This document shows, in pieces, positions 1 to 10,255 of a DNA stretch of 14,111 nucleotides (within the stretch, counting starts at the first letter, position 1; every line of letters starts with the position of its first letter). A program made the position numbers and the translations under genes. The notes under the pieces are model-generated. The model ran no database searches, was not told the DNA's origin, and saw only the letters and a list, made by a program, of their open reading frames with translations. The stretch covers positions 424,832 to 438,942 of the forward strand of contig WELB01000099.1 of the NCBI GenBank assembly GCA_009602725.1, in the 5' to 3' direction. This stretch comes from Spirogloea muscicola (Eukaryota > Streptophyta > Zygnematophyceae > Spirogloeales > Spirogloeaceae).

Positions 1-32
1 GCCGCCGCCGCCGGCGGCCGCGGCGGCCGGCC
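1..32. repeat. GCC/CGG-rich stretch before the XLG start
   Basis: Entirely G and C up to the ATG at 33, starting with (GCC)4. This suits a GC-rich 5' UTR, but the XLG reading frame is also open here, so an Ala/Arg-rich coding extension cannot be excluded. Confidence 0.6.
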
Positions 33-150
33 ATGGCGGCGCTGGCCACCGTCACCTGCGCGGCGTGCGGGCAGCCGACGTACGTACCCAGCGCTCCGGC
101 GCGCGGCCACAAGTACCACTGCCTGCACTGCGGCGAGATCGTGGACCCCG
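33..150 (+). other. XLG exon 1: N-terminal zinc-ribbon-like motif
   Basis: Residues 9-33 hold two Cys-x2-Cys knuckles (C9/C12 and C30/C33), 17 residues apart, with histidines at 26, 29 and 32, so a single zinc site is plausible. The donor at 151 (CCG|GTGCAC) leaves phase 1, which the acceptor at 393 (CTGCAG) completes as glycine 40. I know of no zinc motif at this end of land-plant XLGs. It could also be an independent short gene, or not translated. The only link to the XLG body is matching splice phase. Confidence 0.5.
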
Positions 151-3100
151 GTGCACTCCCACGCACCCCCGTCTTCGGCGCGCCGAAGCACTCGCCGCAC
201 CCGTCGCGGCAGTGCCTGGCGGTGCCTTCCGGCTGCCGCTCGCCGGCCCGGAGCCCGGTGCCCTGCCGTGGGAGGCTGCCCGTGGCCGAGGCCCTGCCGC
301 TTCTTTGCTGAGCCCCGTGTTAGCAGCGCCGCCCGTCTCAGCCTGCTGGCCTTGGTCATTGAGGCGCTCTGCGTGGGCGTGCTGCCACTGCAGGCGCACC
401 AGCACCGCGCGCCGAGGCCGCCGCTTACTTGCCCGCGGATGTCGCGCTCCGGGGCCTGGCGCTGGCCCCCGTGCATCTCGGGCCGGGAAGCAGCCACGAC
501 CTGCCAGTGTCCCCCACCGAGCGCCCGGCTCGGAGCCCCCGATCGCCGTTCGGCGGGGGTCGCGGGGCCAGCGTCAGAACCACTGGCCGAGCCGAGTTCG
601 GCTCGGTTCCTCCTATCTCGCCGCCTCAGAGTGGCCCGACAAGTCCACGACCAGTGCCGCACGCCAGCAATGGTGTCCGGCCTGGTACAAGAGTGAGCGC
701 CGACGGGGATGACTATGCAGCTGGAGCCCAGGGTCACGTCCACCTGGTGTCTTCGTCTGCAGCAGGTGCTCTGATGAAACCTAGGGAAGCTGGCGAGCGC
801 CACGAAGTCGATAGGCCACTGACCCTCCACAGTGGGTCCCCTGCTCCAAGCATGCACCAGCAGTCGAGACAGCAGCAGCTCTCAGGACTGCAGGGCAGCC
901 GACATCATTTCCCGCCTGGCCCGAGCGAGGGGCTTGTTCAGCAAGGAAAGGCGTTCATGCTTGGCAGTCAGGGCCTACGAAACGGCACCTTGCCCGAGAA
1001 CCGCCACAGGCTTGGGGTAAAAGATGAGCTGCTTGCTGCCCCAGTCAGCCCACTGAAAGGCAGCAGGTGAGCACCGGCTTCGTCCACTTTGTTAGGAGGT
1101 CGGCTGGGATTGGCTGTTGTGCAGTTCTCTTCAAAGAAGCTGTGCTGTTTGGCAAGTGAGATGAGCATGGGTCCATCTGGTTGGTCGTCTGGGCTTGGTT
1201 CGAGATGAATTTGTAGCATGCTCTGCACCGAGGACTATGCTGCTCAGAAGGTGTATTTGTCAGTGTCCAAAATTGCAGTAGACGCACACGAGTGGGCTGC
1301 TGTTATGAGGAGCTCTGTATATCTCTTATTGGGATCTTTGAGGTGTTGCAGTCGCACCATCACAACATCACATGTCCTGTATAGATGTCGACCTGATAAA
1401 TGCTGATCCTAACAGGCATACCTACTCACCGAGTGCCATCCATGATCGTGGAACAGGACTGACGTGAAGGATCCCAAGCTCCTCCGCTGGCGGCGCAGAA
1501 CCCCTTTCCTTGATGATGATGCATCACATGCAGAGGATGAGGAGGTCATTGACTCTACAGCAGCAGTTGCAAGGCACCTGCCGTCCAAGGATAAGGCCGG
1601 CATGTACAATCAGCTCGAGGTTGACAACAGTGTCACTGCAGCTGACTCAGTATTGCCAGGGGACTTGTTAGGTCTGGTCAGGCCAACGGTGGAGGTATTG
1701 AATTCTGGCATTCGGGCTTCTTCTCCAGACTACGTCCCTGCAGCTGGCAGCTTGAGTTCGGGCAGCATCCAAGCGCCTCCCAAGGCCTTGGGCACAGCTC
1801 CCTTAGATGGTCTCACCTTGACTGATTTTCACCTCACCACAGAGGCTCCGGAGAAAGTTTCAAGCACAGCCGAACCAAGCAGGCCAGCAGCTGCTGCAGA
1901 GCCTGCAGGGTCGAAGATGGATACTAGTGCGTTGGAAGGTCTTGACTACACCTCTTGTCCAAGTGCGCCGCTGTCGCCCAGGAGCCCGGCTACTCGTGGC
2001 AGTCCACCTTCTGGTGGGTCAGGCCTTTCCCCCCTGCATAATGGATCCCAGAAGCCAAGCTCTAGTCCGAAGGAGAAGTTGCTGCTGTCAGAGAAAGGAG
2101 ACGCTGCTCCGAGCGCAGGAGGTCAGGGAGGCTTTGGCATTGCAGAAGCTCTGACTGAAACAGGGGCAGCGGCAGCAGGGAGGACAGTCAAGTCTTTTAG
2201 AGACCTTGTGGAGGACCGGACATACTATGGCGACTCCTATACGCAGGCAGGCATCATTTTGGGAACCGCATCGGTTCCCTTGGATTCCATCCAGAATGCG
2301 TTCCTTGATCAGTCGACCGGCTCGCTCCGGAAACTGGAGGCATCTGCAGGCCCCAAAACATTTGTGCCAGGGTTTGATCCAAGCAAGGGAGTGCCCCTTG
2401 ATTCGATCATCATTGAGTACAATAAGCTCGAACCCAAGAAGGAGTCCCGATGGCTGGAGGACAGGTTCTCAAGCAAGCAGGATGCAGGGCGACGCGAGCC
2501 AAAAACAAGGATTGCCACAGGGCTTGCAGCAAAGGTGCATGAGCTGCAGCACGATGGTGTTGTGTCAGGTCAAGCCTCTCAGGGGAGGCGGATTGCAGTA
2601 CCTCTGCCTGTGCTGGTGCAAGGACCCCCTGAGGCTCCCTTGCAGGAGACTGTGATCATGTCAAGCGCAGCAGAAGTTGCACCGAGGAGCTCGCAAAGTT
2701 CTGCCAGCAGCAGGAGGTCTACAAGGGACTCGTGGACGGAGAAGACGCTGTTGCCAAGGAGGAGTGTCCAATTTGGTACGTCTCTGGAAGACGAATCTTC
2801 TGGTGATGCTCCTCTTGTCGATCTCCGCAGGCAGCGGAAGGATGAGGTTGCTGTTGTTGAGCACGTGTTGAGGCAGGCTTCGGATGGCCAGGGAAGGCCC
2901 GACACTGCGTCTCACGACGAGGGTATCTCAATGGTTTCCGATGTCAGCCTGGACTTTGGAAAGGCTTGGGGTTTGCATCGAGATGCTGCAGCTGGTGCAG
3001 CTGGGTCAACTTCAGACGACTCACATACCACACAACTGTTTGGGAGTTCGCCTGTAGGGTCCGAGCACTTGGCAGCAGGTAATCGAGCAACAGAGCTGGC

Positions 3101-6100
3101 AGGAAGAGGACAAGCGCGTACTACAAGAGCAGGATCGGATAAAGCTCTCGGTGCTGGACGAGAAGCCTTCGTCGAAGTGACTGAAGAAGAGATGTCAATG
3201 CATGGGGTCAAGCTGTCTCATGCTGCCGAGCATGTGAAGGCTTCAACAAGCTCACACTTGACTATTAACATTTCTGGGTTTGGCAGTGGGGAAGTCACAA
3301 GCTGCCATTTGGAAGACTCCAGAATCTTGCCTGAAATAGATGATGCAGGGCGACCTAGCATGGCCAATGGTTCAGCCCCTGCTGTTCGGATTGCTGTACT
3401 GGACCCTGAGACTAGCGCTCAGGTCCCCTCAAGCTCTGAACATGACAGAGGCAATCAGTCCCATCCGACCAGCTCCAGTCCCAGCAGCAAAGGGTAAGTG
3501 GACAGCATACAAGGAGGTAGGCCGCAGGCTCAGACTGCAAAAGGACGCATGCCATCATATTGCAAAAACCTTCAACGACCTTGGCTTTCATGCTCGTCAA
3601 CTTGTGGCCATTTTGCAGTTCATTTGCCGCCAGCACGACGTCCAGTACAGAGCTGAAGCACAGCCCTCATTGTGACTCAGGTCACAATCAAAGCGGGGAA
3701 CTTCCAAGGTTTTCCCTAAGTACCTCTAGCCTTATACCTTGTAAGGTTGATCATGGCTGGAGAGGATGCAGATCATGTTCCTGCCTTTTGCTGCTCGTCA
3801 CTGCTTGTCAGACGGAACGGAAGGTCAGAAAGTGCTGTGCACAAATGCATGGGACTGGAGTGCTGGAATTGCTAGAAAAGAAGAACCACACACCGAGCTG
3901 TGCTTGTATTTCAGAACTTGCCCCAATACATGGTGCAGCGTGCCCCTCAACGAGAATTACAACGTGGGTCATGAGCGCACAAGCAGCCAGGAGGGGGCCT
4001 CACCTTCATCCAGTACAGCAGCGCCTAGCCCATCATTTCCTCATGCCCTCCCACGGAGACGCAGTAAGGGGGAATGCAACCGCTGCTTCAAGAAGCAGAA
4101 GGCAAGTGACTGCACAAAATCTTCAAGTCGATCAATGAATCTAAGCAGTCCCAAGTGACTGACAATAGATCAAGTTGTCAGGTGCAGCCATACATCCTTC
4201 GTCCTATGTCTGCTGAGAGTAACTTGATACTTGGACTGGTGAGCCAGTGTTTTGAGGACACAGGCCACAAGCTCGTTCTGACTGCTGTCCTTGTAAATCT
4301 GCAGAACAAGGAAAAGTGCTTGGTCTGTCAGACCAAGTATTGCGGTCCTTGCTTACAAGGTGCAATGGGGTCCATGTCGGAAGGCAGGAAGTGCATCTCC
4401 TGCTTACAGGAGCCCATTGACGAGGACATGCGGTGCGAGCTAGGCAAGCCGTCCCGCCTTCTTCGCCAGTTACTGCCGCCACAGGTATAAGCCAAGAGGA
4501 GATGCTGCTCCTGTTACACTGATTGTGTGAGAGAATCTGCGAGTAGGGAAGAGGCAAAGTGCCACAGGGATAGCACGTAGGGGTCAGCCCATTCTTGAAT
4601 GTATTGCCGTATTAACGAGCAGCCTATGCAAGACAGTGTAAAAGATACTTTGACATCACCAATTTCCGTGGGCACTTGTGCGTTTGTTGTTGATCAAGAG
4701 CTGCATTGAGATCTGCTCATTTATTTGGTATGCTAGGAGCTCTTTGCTGCGATCATTGATGGATCTCTGGATGTCATGATCTTTCACTATTGGCATCTGC
4801 CTGTTACAGTAAGCAATTTAACAGGGATGGGTACCCTTTCTTTCTGGCCAGCTCAGGTGCCGGCAAGCGCCAGACAAGTACAGCCACTCATGACTTTGTA
4901 CCTTATTGCGTTTCACACCCTTTGTTTTGCAGAAAGTCTCACAGATCATGGCTGCTGAGGTGGCAAGTCCAATCAATGAATTGCCACCAGAGGCTGTTGA
5001 AGTGAATGGGAAGCCTTTGACATCTCCAGAATTAGCACTTCTTCTGAAGTGCGATAATCCCCCTCCTAATCTTCGGGGAGGGCGGTATTGGTACGACAGC
5101 CAGTGCGGCTTCTGGGGCTTGGTGAGTACCCGTGTCTCTGGGAGACCCTGCTCAGCATAGCCTTCCAAGTGGGACTTCTCTTGCTTGACTGACAGTTGCA
5201 AAATCCTGCCCTGGAGCTTCGTTGTCAAACAAAGCGCCGCTGAGAAACCTCAATAGGAATGACACTTTCGTGTGTACCTGCTTTGGGCTTATTGCTTCGT
5301 TGAATGACTTCAGGAAGTCGAGCATGCCCGGACTTCATCTTCAAATAGACTTCACAGCCACAAATGGGTTGTGATCGTTGTGCGCCAACTGCATTACATG
5401 ATAGCCAGTGATTCATGACTCTTTCTTGTGCAGATCGGTCAGAAACCTGAGCGTGTCATAACAGCCGGACTTAGAGTTGGCGGCTACATCCGGCCAGAAT
5501 GCAGCAGAGGCAATACCGGGGTCACTCTCAACAGCAGGGAGGTCACACAGAAGGAGCTTGAGATGCTCAAGGTGTTGTTCGGCCTCAAACTGCCGCAACC
5601 ACGTCCAGTGCCGTGTTGCATGCTGACTTGTTCAGCGCTAGTTGGCATGTGAGCCCATTGCCTGCAGGAGATGTGGTACTGACTTGAGTTGTCGCAGAGT
5701 GCCAAGGTCAACTGTTCACCGGGCACTCGATTGTGGCTGGACGCTGAGGGCTTTTATAGCGAAGAAGGCCAGAAGGCCTCCAAGGGCAATCTCTGGGACA
5801 AGGTCATTTCTCAAGCACCAGTGTCCAGGCTTTGGTGGGAATGTTGTGAAGGGGAAGGATTGCAGTCTGTTTGCTTGTAAGTGACAAGGAAGAAGTAGCT
5901 TAGCAGCTGCTGATGAGTGAGCAGGAGCTGAGGCGGGTGAAAGGTGTGTCGACACAATGATCAATGTGGCTCATAACCATTGCAGCTGTTCTTATTTGAC
6001 CATGAAGTAATGTGGTCATATGTTGTGGCGTGGAACAATGTCACAGGCTGCATTTCGATCCTTGCGGCCACCTCCTATTGCAAAGCGGAGCCCCGAAGTG

Positions 6101-9100
6101 ACGACCAGTCGTTCCCCCAGCCACCGAGGCAGTCACCACTCTTATCCCATGAGCCCTGAGCCTGAGCATCTGGTCGACTCACCACCACTGCTTCCACAAC
6201 CCAGTCCTTCAAGAGTGCATCGCCTGCTCCTGCTGGGGCATCAGGGTGCTGGTAGAAGCACACTCGTTAAGCAGGTGTGTGGCGCTCTGCATATGCTGCA
6301 AATCAAGATTACGAAGGCGTCGCTGAAATTTCGATGCGGTTATGCCAACATGCCTGGCTGGTCTTGACACTCGCCTATAGTCGCCAGAGGGCACAATTGC
6401 TCCTACGTTAGTGGACTAGGAGAATGGTACAAGGGACAATCTCTCGTGCTATCAGGAGCTGCTGTTGCGTCATACCAACTGCACAACTCTGCCGCTGCAG
6501 GCAAAGATACTGTACACACGTGGGTTTACAAGGGAGGAGCTGCGCATGTACAAGGACCTTATCCACAAAAGGGTAGTGGAATACATGCTGAAGATTTTGC
6601 GAGCAAGAGAGATGTTCGAAAGAGCAGAAGGTTCTTGACCTCATCGAGATGTTACATTTTTTTCCATTTCTCTGGATGTTTTGTACGTCTGCACAAGTAA
6701 GAGGAAAGTCAAAGATAACGCTCACAGCTTACTTGCAACATAGTGCGTTTAGGCACGTTGGATTGCCACATACCATCGTAATATGCGTATTACTCTTTCG
6801 TGAACTGTGTCTGAAATGATGAAACAAGTAGCATGTTACGCGGCTGAGGGTGCTTCAATTCATTGCTTGGCTTGGCTTGTGCAGAAGGGGGAGTTGGCAG
6901 TCAGTACGCAACCAGCAGTCATACTTCTAAGCTTGCAGGTCCTCACATGCATTGCAAGCACATTCTCCGCTGTTCCTGCTTAATCACCTTCATGTGGCTC
7001 TTCAGCATCTAGATCATTTTTATTCTCACTCTTCGCATTCCAGCACCATCACCTAACATAAATTGCCTCACCATGGCTTTGCGCAAGTCATTGCTTGCTT
7101 GAGTGGTTGTGTGGTTCTTGAATCCCATGTGTATGCTTTCTTAGATGCCTGTTGCAACCAAGCAGCCGCCCTTGGCACAGATGACGAGCTAGATATCAGA
7201 GGATGAGCATCTCGATAACCTGTTCTGCCAATTGCAGGCGACTTGCACCGCCTGAAATTTGATCACCTCGTGTGTGTGCAGAAGTGCTTCTGAATGCTTG
7301 CAGAAATGGAGCTGTGAAACTCACCTTTGAAGTTGCTCAGCATCTTCAAGAAATGTGGAAGGACCAGGCTATTCAGAATACAATGGCCAGGGTACATGAA
7401 ATTGCAGGCTTATCGACCTTCGCTGGTTACTTCCTCGACAGGGTACGTAGAGCATTTCTTTTGGGAGCGCTGTTGCATAGCAGACACGTATTGAGACAAG
7501 TATTGGTGCATTTGTACGAGTCTAGCACCTCTCAAGCACGCAATTAGTACCTCAAGTTGCTGCTGCACATCTCCTTGATGTCTTCAAACTGCACTATGCT
7601 TGAGATGCTTAAAACGCCTTGTACTACCTATAGCACCCCTTGACTTGGTTTTGGCAAGGATCAGTGCAGCAAGATGTACATTAGCTTTCTCTAAAGCATT
7701 GCTTGCAGTCCATGTGTTTGTAAGGAACTGTCCAGCTGAGACCAACATATCCTGGCTGGTTGCCAGGTCCAGGAGTTGGCCGGGCCAGACTATGAAGCCA
7801 GCCACAGAGACATCCTCTATGTTGAGGGTCTGCCTCAAAGTTCTGGGATGGCCGAGGTTGAGTTTGCGATGGTGGGCGGGTCGGTCATATCAGGACCCCT
7901 TGTCAATGGTCCACCTTCAGTCGAGACCAGGTTTGACAGTGCTGCAAGTCATTTCCGCAAGTCCGTGTACAGTGGCGTTGGTTTGGACATTTCAGGCTGC
8001 TCAACCAGTGCTGTGCGTGTGAAATTTTAGACCTTTGTGTGTGTTCAGCTCCACGCTGCATAGTTGACATGCATCAAGGGAGGCAGAGCCCTTTTGCCTT
8101 CCCTTCTGGTCAGTCAGCTCGTCTGATAGCAGCGCCATCGCTGTTCCCAGCTGAGCTACCATATAGAGCTCTCTCGAGAGTGTCTTGCATAGGCAGGCTG
8201 AGTTACCATGCTCTGTTGTGACTGGGTGCAGATACAGACTTATACATCTGGGTGGACAACATCAGCCAGATTGGGACAGTTACTTGGAGACAGGCCAGGA
8301 GGTGACAGGTGTCATCTTCTGCATGTCCTTGAGCAGTTTTGACGAGACGTCGGAGGAGGATGTTGGAGGACCTGGGTCACTGGTTAAGCGCGGGGGGGGG
8401 CTTCAACGTGGCAGCTCTGTCGAGAGGAATAAGATGATGACTGCGCGTGATGCTTTTGTCAGCCTACTGAAAGCACCCAGCCTTGCATCCAAGCCATTCA
8501 TTCTACTCCTCACCAAGTACGACCTCTTTGAAGAGAAGATTGAACGAGGAGTCTCCATACGTCTTTGCTCTTGGTTCTCTGATTACAGGTTGGTGCTGGC
8601 ACCCTCAAAATCTCTGTGTGGGGTAATTTGGCTCCTCCACTGGAAGGCTTGTAGCTGAAGTTTCTTTCTTGGACATGAATGGAGTGCTGTGACCATTTGG
8701 CTCCTCCACTGGAAGGCTTGTAGCTAGAATCTTCATGGATATAAATGGAGTGCTGCGTCAGTCTTGTATTGCACAAGGAGTGCTTCTCTGACATCCCTGT
8801 TTGATGACAAGAGCAGCCCCGTCGAGACTGAGCACACGTCATCCCAGGCCAAGGCTCAGCAGGCGTACTACTACATCGTCCTGAAATTCAAGGAAGTTTT
8901 CACGGCAGCCAACCCTAATTCCGCCCGCAAGCTCGACACCTTTAAGGCACGCCCATACCTCTTGGTCCTCCCATTCTCTAGTCGTGGCGGTGCTTGCATC
9001 TTATATCCAGCCAAGCACTTGTGGTTAGCAGACCCATGTCCGCTCACGCAATATTAGCTTGCAGATTTACGCAGTAGGGCCAAAAGCAGCAATAAAGGCC

Positions 9101-9530
9101 GCTCAGTTGTAGACAATCAATGCAGGCCGTTGAGCTCAATTTTGCTGCTCACTCCAGTGTTACTGCACATGGCAGATAGATGCACTGGACGATGAATCCA
9201 CGTCAACTGCGTTCATCATCATAAAGGAGGTCGATTCTCACCGCTTTCCTGGGATATTTACAATGAAGAAATACATGACAGTCGACGCAGCAACAGGCTG
9301 AGGTAATGAACTCGTTGTGCGTACGCAAAACTGCAATACTTACTGTTGTCATTTGTATATTGCAGGTGTTGCGGTGGAAAGACGATAGCGTGTTAGATTG
9401 GGCGCTCCTTTCCGACCACTCGAAGTTCTCAGACGACTTCGACCCACTTCAAAGCCAGGACGTCATTATTGCTCCTAGTGGCGGCCTTCGCTTCGCACCC
9501 TTACCAGATGATTATTCTACCAATTACTGA
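33..9530 (+). CDS. XLG: Extra-large G protein (XLG), 16-exon gene model, about 1690 aa
   Basis: Plant-specific G-alpha-like signalling protein that works with G-beta-gamma and receptor kinases (family knowledge). Modelled exons: 33-150, 394-1066, 1457-3493, 3915-4101, 4305-4484, 4933-5121, 5434-5571, 5698-5802, 6047-6274, 6501-6630, 7282-7442, 7767-7930, 8232-8588, 8778-8964, 9176-9229 and 9366-9530. All junction phases match, the sum is 5073 bases (divisible by 3), and it ends in TGA at 9528-9530. All introns are GT-AG except 4102-4304 (GC-AG). Exons 4-16 align almost without gaps to land-plant XLGs from memory: Cys cluster, VNGKPL, YWYD, GFWG, EEGQK, P-loop, [15 protein letters not shown] and a C-terminal LRWKDD block. 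Land-plant XLGs have about 850-950 residues, so this one is nearly double, because of exons 1-3. ATG 33 has a good context (GCCATGG), but the frame is open to the window edge. Least certain are the junctions at 6630/7282 and 8964/9176, and exons 1-2. Confidence 0.85.
394..3493 (+). other. XLG exons 2-3: long disordered N-terminal region
   Basis: Exon 2 (394-1066) and exon 3 (1457-3493) give about residues 41-942. The intron 1067-1456 (CAG|GTGAGC ... AACAG) joins them in phase 2 as an arginine. Exon 3 alone is open for 678 codons and is clearly coding. Composition is rich in Ser, Pro, Ala, Gly and Gln, with no recognisable fold, which suggests disorder. A basic patch (KLLRWRRR) at about residues 268-275 could be a nuclear signal. 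The hexapeptide VPLDSI occurs twice (residues 537-542 and 576-581) and loosely recalls the VPID-type motif of land-plant XLG N-termini. The exon ends at AAAGG|GTAAGT. Confidence 0.75.
3915..5802 (+). other. XLG cysteine cluster and XLG-specific linker (exons 4-8)
   Basis: Eight cysteines in four pairs, C997/C1000, C1010/C1013, C1018/C1021 and C1035/C1038, form the RING-like cluster that defines XLG proteins. The conserved AMGSM-EGRKC segment lies between the last pairs. A basic stretch (PRRRSKG) precedes it. Exon 6 (4933-5121) carries QIM, LPPE, VNGKPL and YWYD...GFWG. Exon 7 (5434-5571) carries GQKP...VGGYI...GNTGV. Exon 8 (5698-5802) carries WLDAEGFY and EEGQK-SKG-LW. All are hallmark blocks between the cysteine region and the G domain. 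Exons 5-8 are all phase 0 at both ends. Confidence 0.9.
4102..4304 (+). other. GC-AG intron between the first and second halves of the cysteine cluster
   Basis: The exon ends AAG at 4101 and the intron begins GCAAGT, the strict consensus of GC-AG introns. It ends AAATCTGCAG at 4304. Phase 0 on both sides joins CNRCFKKQK to NKEKCLVC, as expected for the family. The nearby GT at 4106 would leave the wrong phase and break the cysteine spacing. Confidence 0.8.
6631..7281 (+). other. Longest XLG intron, with unresolved coding-like segments
   Basis: In the minimal model this is a 651-base phase-1 intron (GTTCTT ... GTGTGTGCAG). It holds three possible pieces of the missing helical-domain sequence, all entered in phase 1. 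First, 6885-6938 is 54 bases with TGTGCAG before and GCAG|GTCCTC after, Ser-rich. Second, 7145-7201 reads GTDDELDI near its end but lacks a GT donor. Third, 7238-7269 reads [11 protein letters not shown], which resembles the RLK-F-DWLL block of land-plant XLGs, but is out of frame with exon 11 across a GTGTGTGTG run. The final structure of this region is uncertain. Confidence 0.5.
8626..8755 (+). repeat. Tandem duplication inside XLG intron 8589-8777
   Basis: Positions 8626-8656 and 8695-8725 are an identical 31-base segment beginning ATTTGGCTCC. After a diverged middle, 8671-8689 and 8737-8755 match again (GGA-AT-AATGGAGTGCTG). The unit is 66-69 bases, present twice. It fills most of the 189-base intron and does not reach either splice site. 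Confidence 0.9.
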
Positions 9531-9653
9531 GTAGATGTAGGGGGTGCCACACTCCTGTAGAATAGGGCCTCTGCACCGGTGTCTATGCCAAAGTTTCCGT
9601 TCCACCTTATCTTGACGACCCTCTCGGCCTCCTCACACACGGACTTGAAAAAT

Positions 9654-9687
9654 TACAAGAGGTACAGAGAGATATACAAGAGGTACA
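9654..9687. repeat. Short direct repeat in the intergenic region
   Basis: TACAAGAGGTACA occurs at 9654-9666 and again at 9675-9687, 21 bases apart, in a purine-rich stretch about 120 bases after the XLG stop. It may lie in the XLG 3' UTR. Confidence 0.8.
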
Positions 9688-10123
9688 AGAGATCAGATAT
9701 GTAGTGCTTGCACTCCTGTATCTAGTTATGCAGCAGGTGTACAAAGTGGACGATCAACAGGCTTCAAGTGTCTCCTTTCTGCATGTCAATGTATCTCAGT
9801 TACATGATGATCTTAATTTGCAAGGATGCACCTGAGCGATTGGAGCCACTCTTGACACTCCAGTGTTGATGCTTTTCTATTAACATACTAATATGGGAGG
9901 TCGTCAGACTGGGGACCACGGCTCATGTCACATAGAAACCGGGTCCAAACAGATACCTTGCTTTTGCCAGATATCGTTGGAAATACAGTCCTGCCAGACG
10001 TGAAGGCTACACTTCCACAGATCTGTGTAGCAAGCACTTCCATACAGAAATTGCTAGGCAAAAGTGACTCCTGGCCTCCCACTTTTACTCAACACACTTC
10101 AAAAAGAAGAAGCTCTCCCCAAG

Positions 10124-10148
10124 GTTGTAGCTCTTTCATGGCTACAAC
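10124..10148. other. Small inverted repeat (possible hairpin) in the dehydrogenase 3' region
   Basis: GTTGTAGC (10124-10131) pairs perfectly with GCTACAAC (10141-10148) across a 9-base loop. It lies about 110 bases beyond the minus-strand stop codon. An 8-bp stem of this kind may be chance. No U-tract or other sign supports a specific role. Confidence 0.35.
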
Positions 10149-10255
10149 AGAGTCACCAATGAGGGGGGAAACCTCCACTTATTTAGTCACAATGACTGAA
10201 CATTTCAGCGGTTACCACCAAGACAATACTGACAGCATTTACAGCAAGCCTTCGT

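Larger units (their letters stand above)
6047..9530 (+). other. XLG degenerate G-alpha domain (exons 9-16)
   Basis: The P-loop at residues 1273-1281 reads GHQGAGRST, so the usual Lys is Arg. Exon 10 starts [13 protein letters not shown], the first helix after the P-loop. The switch I region ([13 protein letters not shown]) lacks the catalytic Arg, as in other XLGs. Switch II at 1443-1447 reads LGGQH, keeping the GGQ of canonical G-alpha but with His for the metal-binding Asp. Residues 1531-1534 are TKYD instead of NKxD. The canonical TCAT loop is not recognisable. The donor at 7930 (CAG|GTTTGA) is preferred over a later GT because it gives a gapless XLG match across the junction. The C-terminus runs about 40 residues past the VLRWKDD block. 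Confidence 0.85.
9531..10255. other. Convergent intergenic region (3' ends of both genes)
   Basis: The XLG stop (9530) and the dehydrogenase stop (10256) face each other, so this stretch should hold both 3' UTRs and polyadenylation sites. I see no convincing gene and no AATAAA just after 9530. A plus-strand ORF of 165 codons (9925-10422) runs through it and antisense over the last dehydrogenase exon. It has no recognisable domain, so I treat it as chance. Features inside are a 13-base direct repeat near 9654 and a small hairpin near 10124. Confidence 0.7.

Noticed and set aside
7931-8030. Continuation of the XLG exon past 7930 in an open frame
   Set aside because: Splicing at 7930 gives the exact family spacing into the next exon. 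The extension ends in TAG and matches nothing in XLG.
9230-9301. Open continuation of exon 15 (reads about 24 more residues before TGA)
   Set aside because: The GT donor at 9230 gives a gapless match to the XLG C-terminal block. The longer reading hits a stop before the GT at 9303.
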